Positions 9,308-16,923 of a DNA stretch of 64,000 nucleotides are shown here, one piece after another (within the stretch, counting starts at the first letter, position 1; every line of letters starts with the position of its first letter). A program made the position numbers and the translations under genes. This stretch comes from Amycolatopsis sp. cg9 (lineage in GTDB: Bacteria > Actinomycetota > Actinomycetes > Mycobacteriales > Pseudonocardiaceae). The notes under the pieces are model-generated. The model was not told the origin of the DNA and ran no database searches. It was given only the letters and a program-made list of their open reading frames with translations. Where the stretch lies: contig NZ_CP166850.1 of assembly GCF_041346945.1 (NCBI RefSeq), forward strand, positions 1,736,001 to 1,800,000, in the 5' to 3' direction.

Positions 9308-9312
9308 CCGGG

Positions 9313-10836
9313 CTAGGAGCCGGCGACCGGGGTCGCGCCGCCGCGGACGTGCGTCGGCGGGCCCTCGACGCCGCAGTGGTAGCACTCGCCCAGGTGGGGG
9401 CACTCGTCGTCGGGTTTCGCCGTCGGCGGGGGTTCGAGGACGCCGTTGTGGATGCCCAGCGCGATCAGGCCGCCCGCGATGGCCAGCGCCGCGCAGATGA
9501 TCAGCGCCGTCCGCCAGCCCGCGGTGAGCGCCACCGGGTCCGCGTACGCCTCGCCGGTCAGCCCGGCCGCCGCGGGCAGCACCGCCACCGCCAGCAGTCC
9601 GCCCGAGCGCGCGATCGCGTTGTTGACGCCGGAGGCGACCCCGGCGAAGCGGTCCGGGGCCGCGGCGAGGACCGTCGCGGTCACCGGGGCCACGACCGTC
9701 GCCAGGCCGAGCCCGAACACCACCACCGCGGGCAGCACCGTGCCGAGGTAGGACGCGCCGGGCGCGATGCGCAGCATCAGCAGCATCCCGATGCCGACGA
9801 CGATCGGGCCGACCACCAGCTGCGTGCGCGGGCCGATGCGCTGCGCGAGCGCGCCGGAGCGCCCCGAAAGCAGCAGCATGACGACCGTCAGCGGCAGCCC
9901 CGCCAGCCCGGCCGCGGTCGGCGAATAGCCGAGCGACACCTGCAGCTGCATGACCAGCAGCATCATCACCCCGCCGAGCGCCGCGTAGACGACGAACGTC
10001 AGCGCGTTCGAGAGCGTGAACGTCCGGTCGCGGAACAGCGAGGGCGGCACGAGCGGTTCGGCCGAGCGGTGCTGGACGAGGACGAACGCGGCCAGGCCCG
10101 CGATCCCGAGCAGGCCCGCGACCAGCACGATCGGGTCGCCGATGCCGCGGCCCGGCGCCTCCACCAGCGCGCCGGTCACCCCGGCGAGGCCGACGGCGCC
10201 GAGCGCGGCGGCGCCGAAGTCCGGGTGGCCGGTGGCCTCCGGGTCGCGCGATTCGGGCACGAACTTCCGCGCCATCAGGACCACGGCGACGGCGATGGGC
10301 ACGTTGATCAGGAACGCCAGCCGCCACGACCAGACCTGCACGAGGAACCCGCCGAGCAGCGGGCCGGCGGCGGCCGCGATGCCGCCGAGGCCGGACCACG
10401 CGCCGATCGCGCGGGCGCGGGCGTCGTGCGCGAAGGACGCCTGGAGGATCGCGAGCGACCCCGGCGTCAGCAGCGCGCCGCCGATGCCCTGCAGGATCCG
10501 CGTCGCGACGAGCATCTCGGTGGACGTCGCGGCGGCGCAGAGCCCGGAGGCGACGCCGAACCAGACGACGCCGACGAGGTACGTGCGGCGCCGTCCGTAG
10601 CGGTCGCCGAGCGAGCCGGCGACGAGGATGAGCGCGGCGAGCGCCAGCAGGTACCCGTCGAGGATCCATTGGAGCCCGGCGACGGAGGCGCCCAGCTCGG
10701 CGCCGATGCGGGGCAGGGCGACGTTGACGATGGTGCCGTCGAGCATCGCCATGCCCGACCCGAGGATGGTGGTGGCGAGGACGCCGCGCGCGGCGCGCGT
10801 CCCCCACCGGATCCCGGTGTCTTCGGTGGCAGTCAC
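9313..10836 (-). CDS. MFS multidrug exporter, DHA2 (EmrB/QacA) family
   Basis: A 507-residue 14-helix drug:H+ antiporter. MLDGTIVNVALPRIGAEL in TM1 is the DHA2 signature, LGDRYGRRRTYLVG is motif A after TM2, and LGGIAAAAGPLLGG is motif C of TM5. Function as an efflux pump for hydrophobic or cationic compounds follows from the family; the substrate is unknown. The hydrophilic C-terminus (about residues 465-507) is unusual: it contains CPHLGECYHCG, a Cys/His cluster that could bind a metal. ATG at 10836 is used. The gene converges with the dehydratase and is tandem with the dasR-like gene, whose coding end is 44 bp upstream. Confidence 0.88.
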   Translation of the reverse strand: MTATEDTGIRWGTRAARGVLATTILGSGMAMLDGTIVNVALPRIGAELGASVAGLQWILDGYLLALAALILVAGSLGDRYGRRRTYLVGVVWFGVASGLCAAATSTEMLVATRILQGIGGALLTPGSLAILQASFAHDARARAIGAWSGLGGIAAAAGPLLGGFLVQVWSWRLAFLINVPIAVAVVLMARKFVPESRDPEATGHPDFGAAALGAVGLAGVTGALVEAPGRGIGDPIVLVAGLLGIAGLAAFVLVQHRSAEPLVPPSLFRDRTFTLSNALTFVVYAALGGVMMLLVMQLQVSLGYSPTAAGLAGLPLTVVMLLLSGRSGALAQRIGPRTQLVVGPIVVGIGMLLMLRIAPGASYLGTVLPAVVVFGLGLATVVAPVTATVLAAAPDRFAGVASGVNNAIARSGGLLAVAVLPAAAGLTGEAYADPVALTAGWRTALIICAALAIAGGLIALGIHNGVLEPPPTAKPDDECPHLGECYHCGVEGPPTHVRGGATPVAGS

Positions 10837-10880
10837 CCGGTCACTTCACCGCGACCGGGGACCGCCGTCAACCGGGCCGC

Positions 10881-11636
10881 TTACGGCAGCAGCGTGGTCA
10901 CGAACTTGTAGCGGTCGCCGCGGTAGACCGAGCGGGCGAATTCGACCGGCTTGCCGTCCGTGGCGAACGAGTGCCGGGTCAGCATCAGCACCGGCATGCC
11001 GACGTCGGCGCCGAGCATCTCCGCTTCCTGCGGTCCGGCGAGCGACGTCTCGATCGTCTCTTCGGCGCGCTCGAGTTCGACCCCGTAGTGCTCGCGCAGA
11101 ACGGCGTACAACGAGCCGCCCGCCGAGACGTGCTTGCGCAGTCCGCGGAAACGGCCGAGCGGGAGGTGCGTGGTCTCCAGCGCCATCGGCTGGGAGTCCG
11201 CGAGTCGAAGGCGTCGAAGGCGAAGAATTTTCGCACCCGTGCGGATTCCGAGGAGCTTCGCGAGGTCACCCTCGACCGGCAGCTCCTCGACTTCCAGGAG
11301 CTTCGACGACGGCTTCAGGCCCTGCTTGCGCATGTCCTCGGTGTACGACGACAACTGCAGCCGCTGCGCGAGCTTCGGCTCGGCCGCGAAGGTGCCTTTC
11401 CCCTGCACCCGGTGCAGGCGGCCCTCGGCCGTCAGGTCCGCCAGCGCCTGGCGCACGGTGGTGCGGGAGACCGTGAACTCCCCGGCGAGCGCGCGTTCGG
11501 TCGGGATCGGCGACCCGGGCGGGAGGACGTCCAAGAGGTCGAGGAGGTGCTGTTTCAGTGCCCAATATTTGGGTTCGCGCTGCCCGCGCATCCCGGCGAC
11601 GGTGCCCGCCTCGCCCGTGGTGGTGGTCTCCAACAT
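10881..11636 (-). CDS. dasR: GntR/HutC-family regulator, DasR-like
   Basis: A 251-residue repressor with an N-terminal winged helix (about residues 23-86: PKYWALKQHLLDLL, SRTTVRQALADL, GRLHRVQGKGTF) and a C-terminal UTRA effector domain (about 95-245: LSSYTEDMRKQGLKPSS, METTHL-type core, RAEETIETSLA, SVYRGDRYKF). It matches Streptomyces DasR, the glucosamine-6-phosphate-sensing regulator of chitin and GlcNAc use, along its length as I recall that sequence. The start is ATG 11636 with AGGGAG upstream; longer readings run into the divergent promoter. It is divergent from the SIS enzyme and GlcNAc kinase with a dre-like site in the gap, so autoregulation is likely. Confidence 0.85.
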   Translation of the reverse strand: MLETTTTGEAGTVAGMRGQREPKYWALKQHLLDLLDVLPPGSPIPTERALAGEFTVSRTTVRQALADLTAEGRLHRVQGKGTFAAEPKLAQRLQLSSYTEDMRKQGLKPSSKLLEVEELPVEGDLAKLLGIRTGAKILRLRRLRLADSQPMALETTHLPLGRFRGLRKHVSAGGSLYAVLREHYGVELERAEETIETSLAGPQEAEMLGADVGMPVLMLTRHSFATDGKPVEFARSVYRGDRYKFVTTLLP

Positions 11637-11721
11637 GCCCGACTCCCTATGCCTTCCCTCATCGCACGCCACGTCCCCGTATGAAACGTACCCTTTTCCA
11701 CCGACGCGCCGCCCCACTAAC

Positions 11722-11737
11722 ATTGGTCTAGACCTGA
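11722..11737. promoter_or_regulatory. dre-like DasR operator in the dasR/SIS-gene divergent promoter
   Basis: ATTGGTCTAGACCTGA matches the dre consensus A(C/G)TGGTCTAGACCA(C/G)T at 13 of 16 positions, including the full GGTCTAGACC core. It lies 48 bp before the SIS-gene ATG and 86 bp before the dasR-like ATG. A CATAAT -10-like hexamer is at 11760-11765, so a repressor bound here would cover the -35 region of the sugar operon promoter. Confidence 0.75.
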
Positions 11738-11784
11738 CCGACGCCGCCTGAGTCCGGTACATAATGCCGGAGGTGGAGAGGAAA

Positions 11785-12831
11785 ATGATGACCCAACAAC
11801 GGCCCGGCGAGCACATGGCCGCGGAGATCGCCCAGCAGCCGGACGTCTTGGCGGGACTGGTGCAGCGTCAGTCGGAAATCGCCGGGGTGGCGGAAAAGAT
11901 CTCACAACGGCCCCCGCGGTTCGCTTTGCTCGCCGCGCGTGGATCGAGTGACCACGCAGCGTTGTACGCGAAGTACCTGATCGAGGTACTCCTCGGCCTG
12001 CCGGCCGGTCTGGTTTCCCCGTCCACGGCGACGCTGTACGGCGCCCGGCCCGACCTGCGGGACGTGCTGTTCGTCACGGTCAGCCAGAGCGGCGGCTCGC
12101 CTGACCTGATCGAGGTCACCGAAACGGCGCGGCGCCAGGGCGCGCTGACCGTTTCCGTGACCAACACCCCGGACTCGCCGCTGCGGGCGGCGTCCGAGCT
12201 CGGCATCGACATCGGCGCCGGCGTCGAGCAGGCCGTCGCGGCGACCAAGACGTACTCCGCGACGCTGATGGCGCTCTACCTGCTCATCGACGCGGTGCGC
12301 GGCGGCAAGGCGGCCGACGCCGAGAAGATCGGCGAGCTGGCGCAGCAAACCCTCGACGGCTCCACCGAGGGCGTCCAGCGGGCGGTCGACCGGTACCGGT
12401 TCGTGAACCGGGTCCTGACCGCCGCCCGCGGCTACTCCTACGCGACCGCGTTGGAGGCGTCGCTCAAGCTCGCCGAGACGAGCTACCTGGCGGCCCGCGC
12501 GTACAGCGGCGCGGACCTGCTGCACGGCCCGGTGGCGGCGGTCGACGACCAGACCGCGGTGCTGGCGGTGACCAGCGCCGGGCACGGTGCCGAAGCCATG
12601 CGCGACGTCATCGACGCCGTCGCCAAGCGCGGCGCGGACGTCGTCGCGGTCGGTTCGGCGTCCGCGGACACCCCCGCGGCACTGCGGATCGACGTGCCGC
12701 AGACCGTCGAGGAGCTGGCGCCGATCCTGGAGATCCTGCCCGTCCAGCAGATCGCGCTGGGCCTGTCGCTCGCCCGCGGCGGCGACCCGGACAACCCGCG
12801 CGGCCTGCTCAAGGTGACCAAGACCCGGTGA
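11785..12831 (+). CDS. Double-SIS-domain amino-sugar phosphate isomerase/deaminase (NagB-II/GlmS C-domain type)
   Basis: A 348-residue protein with two SIS domains (about residues 40-170 and 200-335) but no glutaminase domain. Key blocks are ARGSSDHAALYAKY, TVSQSGGSPDLIEV (sugar-phosphate loop), EQAVAATKTYSATL, ALKLAETSYLAARAY and DLLHGPVAAVD. This matches the stand-alone GlmS-isomerase-like group, which includes NagB-II glucosamine-6-phosphate deaminases. The ATG at 11785 is preferred because GGTGGAGAGG lies just before it. Deamination of GlcN-6-P to Fru-6-P is inferred from the neighbours (DasR-like regulator, GlcNAc kinase). Its stop overlaps the kinase start (GTGA). Confidence 0.8.
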   Translation: MMTQQRPGEHMAAEIAQQPDVLAGLVQRQSEIAGVAEKISQRPPRFALLAARGSSDHAALYAKYLIEVLLGLPAGLVSPSTATLYGARPDLRDVLFVTVSQSGGSPDLIEVTETARRQGALTVSVTNTPDSPLRAASELGIDIGAGVEQAVAATKTYSATLMALYLLIDAVRGGKAADAEKIGELAQQTLDGSTEGVQRAVDRYRFVNRVLTAARGYSYATALEASLKLAETSYLAARAYSGADLLHGPVAAVDDQTAVLAVTSAGHGAEAMRDVIDAVAKRGADVVAVGSASADTPAALRIDVPQTVEELAPILEILPVQQIALGLSLARGGDPDNPRGLLKVTKTR

Positions 12832-13793
12832 CCTCCGCGATCGGCGTCGACGCCGGCGGCACGTCGACCAGGGCCGCACTGGTCGACGCCGCCGGCGTCG
12901 TGCTCGGCACCGGGCGCGGCGAAGGCGCCAACCCCAACGCGCACGCGCCGGAGGTCGCCGCGGGCCGGATCGCCGACGCGATCACCGCGGCGCTCGGCGG
13001 CCGCGACCCCGGCGCCGTGCGCGCGTGCGTCGTCGGCATGGCCGGGGTCAGCAAGCTGAGCGATCCGGCGGTGGCGGCGGTGTTCGACGCGGCGTGGGCG
13101 CGGATCGGGCTCACCGGCGTGGTGCGGACCGTCGCCGACGCCGAAGTGGCGTACGCGTCGGCGACGTCGGCTCCCGACGGGACGGTGCTCGTCGCGGGCA
13201 CCGGCTCGATCGCGGGCCGCATCCGCAAGCGGCGGCTGGCCGGCACCGCGGGCGGCTACGGCTGGCTGCTCGGCGACGAGGGTTCGGCGTTCTGGCTCGG
13301 CCGCGAAGCCGTCCGTTCCACTTTGGAGGCTCTCGGCCGCGGCCTGCCCCTCGACGGACTGCCGTCGGCGGTGCTCGCCGCCGCGCTCGGACCGTCCGGT
13401 TTGGACGTCCGGACCGACGCGGACCGGCTCGCCGCGTCCCGCGCGCTCATCACGACCGCGAACGCCGAGGCACCGGTCCGGCTCGCCCGGTTCGCCCCGC
13501 TGGTGAGCGCGGCGCACGACGCCGGCGAGCCCGCGGCCCGGGAGATCGTCGGCCGCGCGGCCGAGCTGCTCGTCGCGAACGCCCTCGCGGCGCGCGAGCC
13601 CGGCGAGTCGACTCCCGTCGTGCTCGTCGGCTCGGTGCTCACCGGCGACAGCCCGGTCGGCGCGCTCGTCCGCCGCGGATTGTCCGGCCTCGAGGTGCTG
13701 ACCAGCTCCGATGGCGTGCTCGGGGCGGCGTGGCTGGCCGCCGTGGACGCCTTCGGCGAGGGCGCACCGAGACCCACGTCACCGCCTGATTGA
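12828..13793 (+). CDS. N-acetylglucosamine kinase (BadF/BadG ATPase family)
   Basis: A 321-residue ASKHA-fold kinase. IGVDAGGTSTRAALVD near the N-terminus is the phosphate-1 motif, VAGTGSIAGRI is the phosphate-2/adenosine region, and GGYGWLLGDEGSAFWLGREAV is the conserved GlcNAc-kinase block. It would phosphorylate GlcNAc to GlcNAc-6-P, the precursor of the DasR ligand GlcN-6-P. GTG at 12828 overlaps the SIS-gene stop, so the two are translationally coupled. A related BcrAD-type sugar kinase activity is the main alternative. Confidence 0.85.
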   Translation: MTSAIGVDAGGTSTRAALVDAAGVVLGTGRGEGANPNAHAPEVAAGRIADAITAALGGRDPGAVRACVVGMAGVSKLSDPAVAAVFDAAWARIGLTGVVRTVADAEVAYASATSAPDGTVLVAGTGSIAGRIRKRRLAGTAGGYGWLLGDEGSAFWLGREAVRSTLEALGRGLPLDGLPSAVLAAALGPSGLDVRTDADRLAASRALITTANAEAPVRLARFAPLVSAAHDAGEPAAREIVGRAAELLVANALAAREPGESTPVVLVGSVLTGDSPVGALVRRGLSGLEVLTSSDGVLGAAWLAAVDAFGEGAPRPTSPPD

Positions 13794-13859
13794 GCAAAAC
13801 GCGGCGCGAAACCGCGAAAACGTCGACTGAACCCGGGTAGGCCGGGTACCGTAGGCAGT

Positions 13860-13891
13860 GGCCCCCGGACCCTCCCCCCTCGCCGGGGGCC
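13860..13891. terminator. GC hairpin between convergent genes
   Basis: GGCCCCCGG (13860-13868) is perfectly complementary to CCGGGGGCC (13883-13891) with a 14-nt loop. It lies in the 101-bp gap between the GlcNAc kinase and the converging DUF3159 gene, so a bidirectional terminator is inferred. Confidence 0.65.
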
Positions 13892-13894
13892 GCC

Positions 13895-14554
13895 TTATGC
13901 CCCGGGTACGTCGTCCGAGCTGGTCTCCGGCGCCAGGCGCAGGCCGGGGTGCTCCGGCGGCAACGCGCGGTAGAGCACCCAGCCGCTCACCGCGACGGTC
14001 AGCGCCACGAGCGGCCACGACAGCACCGTGCGGGCCACGCCGAGCGCCACGACCTGACCGGCCCACCACAGCAGGCCGTAAACGACCACACGCAGCACGT
14101 ACTGGAGCACCCACACCCAGCTCGCCCGCGAGTACGCCTTCAGCAGCACCGCGTCCCGGCGCCAGCGCGCCTTCTGCCCGAGCAGCAACCCGACGACGAC
14201 CCCGAGCAGCGGCCAGCGCACCACGATGCTGGCCGCCCAGAGCAGCGCGCTGGCCACATTGGACATCAGCTGCAAGAGGAAGAAGTCCTGCGCGCGACCG
14301 GTGTGCAGGGCGATCAGCGCGGCCGCGACGACGGCGGCCAGGCTGACCACGAGCGCGCGGACCTTGCCGCCCCGGACGACCCGGTAGACCCCGAGCGCGA
14401 CGGCGACCGCGATGGCGGCCCCGGCACCCCAGGCGATGGACTGCCCGGCCACGAGCCAGCCGACGACGAAACCGGCGGGCGGGACGCTGGCGTCGAGCGC
14501 GCCCCGGCGGCCGCCGAGGATCTGCGCGAGCGACTCACGGGGTTCTCCGGGCAC
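13895..14554 (-). CDS. DUF3159 family integral membrane protein
   Basis: A 219-residue actinobacterial membrane protein with five or more hydrophobic segments (about residues 25-60, 66-85, 95-130, 150-170 and 175-195). The N-terminal ESLAQILGGRRGALDASVPPAGFVVGW and the central GLLLGQKARWRRD...YSRAS segment are the DUF3159 pattern. Function is unknown; the family is widespread in actinomycetes. The ATG at 14554 gives the expected start. It is transcribed towards the GlcNAc kinase, from which a hairpin separates it. Confidence 0.8.
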   Translation of the reverse strand: MPGEPRESLAQILGGRRGALDASVPPAGFVVGWLVAGQSIAWGAGAAIAVAVALGVYRVVRGGKVRALVVSLAAVVAAALIALHTGRAQDFFLLQLMSNVASALLWAASIVVRWPLLGVVVGLLLGQKARWRRDAVLLKAYSRASWVWVLQYVLRVVVYGLLWWAGQVVALGVARTVLSWPLVALTVAVSGWVLYRALPPEHPGLRLAPETSSDDVPGA

Positions 14555-14760
14555 GTGTCCAGCCTGCCGGAAAGCGCCCGGGACGCTCCAAGCAGGGAGA
14601 TCTTCGCCACATCGGGTGCCGGGTTTGCCTCCGAGTGTGCTGTTTCACGGCATGCCGAAGGTGAAGACTGCGTAATAAGGGAGCGGAGAAGGCCGACAAG
14701 ATAAGACACTGTTACTCCGGGCTGAACAGCCGGGGTGGCGCGGGGGTGAACCCCGATTGT

Positions 14761-14779
14761 TAGTTGTGGTGTACAACTA
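14761..14779. promoter_or_regulatory. Inverted repeat TAGTTGT-N5-ACAACTA upstream of the SGNH hydrolase
   Basis: Perfect 7-bp arms separated by 5 bp lie 41 bp before the GTG start at 14821, in a comparatively AT-rich stretch. The layout suits a dimeric repressor operator over the promoter. No regulator gene is adjacent, so the binding protein is unknown. Confidence 0.4.
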
Positions 14780-14820
14780 CATGTCGGGGAGTCGGTCGCA
14801 GGATGGGAAGGGGACCCAAC

Positions 14821-15648
14821 GTGTACGGATTCGACAGCTATGTAGCCATAGGAGACAGCTTCACCGAGGGCCTCAACGACGCCTTGCCGGACGGCTCGTT
14901 CCGGGGCTGGGCCGACCGGCTCGCGGAGATACTGGCGGCGGGCCGGACGGACTTCCGGTACGCGAACCTGTCGCTGCGGGGCAAGATGCTCGACGAGATC
15001 ATGGAAGAGCAGCTCCCGATCGCCCTGGAGCTGAAGCCCGACCTGGTCACCCTCTGCGCGGGCGGCAACGACATCATCGTGCCGGGGGCGGACGTCGACG
15101 CGGTGGCGGAGCGCTTGGAGGAGGGCGTCGCCAAGCTGCGCGAGGCGGGCATCCCGGTGCTGATGTTCAACGGCCCGGACACGAAGGTCCTGTCGGTGAT
15201 GTCGGTCCTGCGCGGCAAGGTCGCGATCTACAACACCCACCTGTGGGCCATCGCCGAGCGCCACGGCGCCCGCATGGTCGACCTGTGGGCGATGGCTCCG
15301 CTGCACGACCGCCGCGCCTGGAGCGACGACCGCCTCCACTTCTCCGCGGACGCGCACCGCCGCATCGCCCTGAAGTCGGCGGAGGTCCTGGGCATCCCCG
15401 TCGAGGGCGACTGGCGCGAGCCGTGGCCACCGGAGGCGGTGCCGAGCCGCTGGATCGACTCGCGGCGGTCGGACCTGACGTGGACGAAGGTGCACCTGCT
15501 CCCGTGGATCCGCCGGCAGCTGCGGGGCGAGTCGATGGGGGACGGGCTGTCACCGAAGCGGCCGCAGCTGGCGCCGTTGGCCCCGTTGACGCCGCTGGCT
15601 CCGCTGGACGTGCTCGAGGTGCCGGACAACGCCCAGCAGGCCAGCTAG
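14821..15648 (+). CDS. SGNH/GDSL-family hydrolase
   Basis: A 275-residue intracellular lipase/esterase-like enzyme. The four SGNH blocks are visible: GDSF (nucleophile Ser near residue 12), the oxyanion Gly in NLSLRGKML, CAGGNDI (Gly-x-Asn), and the C-terminal DRLHFSADAHRRIA with the catalytic Asp/His pair. No signal peptide precedes the first block, so it is probably cytoplasmic. GTG 14821 is preferred because GGAAGGGG lies 8 bp upstream. The C-terminus is Pro/Leu-rich (LAPLAPLTPLAPL). The substrate is unknown; the family acts on acyl esters or acetylated carbohydrates. Confidence 0.85.
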   Translation: MYGFDSYVAIGDSFTEGLNDALPDGSFRGWADRLAEILAAGRTDFRYANLSLRGKMLDEIMEEQLPIALELKPDLVTLCAGGNDIIVPGADVDAVAERLEEGVAKLREAGIPVLMFNGPDTKVLSVMSVLRGKVAIYNTHLWAIAERHGARMVDLWAMAPLHDRRAWSDDRLHFSADAHRRIALKSAEVLGIPVEGDWREPWPPEAVPSRWIDSRRSDLTWTKVHLLPWIRRQLRGESMGDGLSPKRPQLAPLAPLTPLAPLDVLEVPDNAQQAS

Positions 15649-15661
15649 GGGTTCTTTGCCC

Positions 15662-15708
15662 GTGAGGGGCACCTTCGTGGCTCTTACGTCCACGGGGGTG
15701 CCCCTCAT
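15662..15708. terminator. Hairpin downstream of the SGNH hydrolase
   Basis: GTGAGGGGCACC (15662-15673) can pair with GGTGCCCCTCAT (15697-15708), the outermost pair being a G-T wobble, across a 23-nt loop. It starts 14 bp after the SGNH stop, as expected of a terminator or 3'-end stabiliser. Confidence 0.55.
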
Positions 15709-15740
15709 GGCGTTCGGGGCGGGTGTCGGCCGCCGGTCGC

Positions 15741-15797
15741 AGGTCGCGAATGACTCATTCGGGACGTCGGAGGTCCCGAATGAGTCATTCGCGACCT
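15741..15797. repeat. Perfect inverted repeat with 25-bp arms
   Basis: Arms at 15741-15765 and 15773-15797 are exact complements over 25 bp (core GAATGACTCATTCG...) with a 7-bp loop. It is one of several long intergenic palindromes in this window whose word content differs but whose architecture is alike. A terminator role is possible. Confidence 0.8.
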
Positions 15798-15846
15798 CTC
15801 CAGCCGGGGCGCACGGGGCTCGCGGGTTTCGGCGGGTCTTGAGCGC

Positions 15847-16008
15847 CACAGCCCGCCCCAGCACAGCCCGCCCCAGCACAGCCCGCCCCAGCACAGCCCG
15901 CCCCAGCACAGCCCGCCCCAGCACAGCCCGCCCCAGCACAGCCCGCCCCAGCACAGCCCGCCCCAGCACAGCCCGCCCCAGCACAGCCCGCCCCAGCACA
16001 GCCCGCCC
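15847..16008. repeat. 15-bp tandem repeat, ten perfect copies plus a partial
   Basis: CACAGCCCGCCCCAG is repeated ten times without a mismatch from 15847 to 15996, followed by a partial copy to 16008. The period is a multiple of three but no gene spans it. The perfect identity suggests recent expansion by slippage, and copy number may vary between strains. It lacks spacers, so it is not a CRISPR array. Confidence 0.95.
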
Positions 16009-16175
16009 TCCCTGGGGGCCGCCCCGTCTCCAGCCTATCCGTCACCACCGACGGAAAGTGCCCGCGCGATCACTGTCCCCGGAGTTGTCCACATGTCGAC
16101 TTACCTGGGGACAACTTGTGGACGGACCGCCCCAGCCGACTCGCCAACCCGTCCCGCCCGGCTTACAGTCCCCTT

Positions 16176-16910
16176 ATGTCCGGTCGGCGTCGCTGGATCC
16201 TCCTGGTCCCGATCGCGGCGCTGGTCACGGCGCTGCTCGCGGGGGTCGTGACCTGGGCGCAGGCCGGGAACGTCCAGCGTGACCTCACCGCCCGGACGCA
16301 GGCCGCGCTCGCCGCCGCCGGGTTGCCCGCCGGAAACGTCAGCTTCGACGGGCGGGACGCCACCCTCAACGGGTTCCCGCCCGGTCAGGCCCTCCGCGCC
16401 CTCGAGGTCGTCCAGGGCGTCGACGGCGTCCGGGCCGCGAAGTTCGAGGGCGACGTCGTCCCCGTGGCCCCGAGCGCGCCGCCGAGCAGCACGCCGCCCA
16501 GCAGCAGCACCAGCGCCCCGCCGCCGACCACGACCACCACCGCGCCGCCGCCGACCGACAAGGCCGGGGTGCAGGCCGAGATCGATCGGCTGCTCGCCGA
16601 GGCGCCTGTGACCTTCGTGCCGGACACCGCGCGGCTCACGCCCGAAGGGGAACAGGCCGCCCGCGGGATCGCGATCGCGCTCGCCAAGTCGCCGGAGACC
16701 TTCCGGTACCGCGTCACCGGCCACGTCGCCCGCGGGCCCGGCGGCGAGGGCGCCGCGCTGAAGCTGTCCCGGGACCGCGCGCGGGCCGTCGCGCGGATCC
16801 TCACCACCAACGGCCTCACGACCAAGCGCGTGACCTACCGGGGCCTCGGCGACACCCGGCCGGTCAGCGGCGGCGAGGCGGACCGGCGGGTCGAGATCAC
16901 GGTCATCTGA
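16176..16910 (+). CDS. arfA: ArfA-like BON/OmpA-domain membrane protein
   Basis: A 244-residue protein: a TM anchor at about residues 7-27 (RRWILLVPIAALVTALLAGVV), a BON-like domain (about 30-90), a Pro/Ser/Thr linker (about 92-125) and a C-terminal OmpA domain (about 128-244, with FVPDTARLTPEG and LSRDRARAVARILTTNG and RRVEITV). This order matches mycobacterial ArfA (OmpATb, Rv0899), implicated in acid adaptation and binding peptidoglycan through the OmpA domain. The first ATG at 16176 puts the TM segment at the N-terminus. A small ArfB-like membrane protein follows directly, which supports the assignment. Channel activity is disputed in the family. Confidence 0.75.
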   Translation: MSGRRRWILLVPIAALVTALLAGVVTWAQAGNVQRDLTARTQAALAAAGLPAGNVSFDGRDATLNGFPPGQALRALEVVQGVDGVRAAKFEGDVVPVAPSAPPSSTPPSSSTSAPPPTTTTTAPPPTDKAGVQAEIDRLLAEAPVTFVPDTARLTPEGEQAARGIAIALAKSPETFRYRVTGHVARGPGGEGAALKLSRDRARAVARILTTNGLTTKRVTYRGLGDTRPVSGGEADRRVEITVI

Positions 16911-16923
16911 AGGGGTGGTGCCG

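Larger units (their letters stand above)
15649..16175. other. Gene-free, repeat-rich spacer
   Basis: No convincing gene lies here. The stretch contains two hairpins after the SGNH gene, a ten-copy 15-bp tandem array, and then about 160 bp before arfA that should hold its promoter. Reading frames through the array encode only a monotonous low-complexity pentapeptide and are not credible proteins. Confidence 0.7.

Noticed and set aside
14303..14321. Possible mobile-element boundary near the DUF3159 gene
   Set aside because: No inverted repeat ends or transposase; base composition does not change.
15550..15999. Minus-strand reading frame with repeated AVLGR pentapeptide
   Set aside because: It is just the translation of the 15-bp tandem repeat, overlaps the SGNH gene end, and has no ribosome site or credible fold.
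15847..16008. Possible CRISPR array
   Set aside because: The repeats are directly adjacent with no spacers, only 15 bp long, and no cas gene is in the window.
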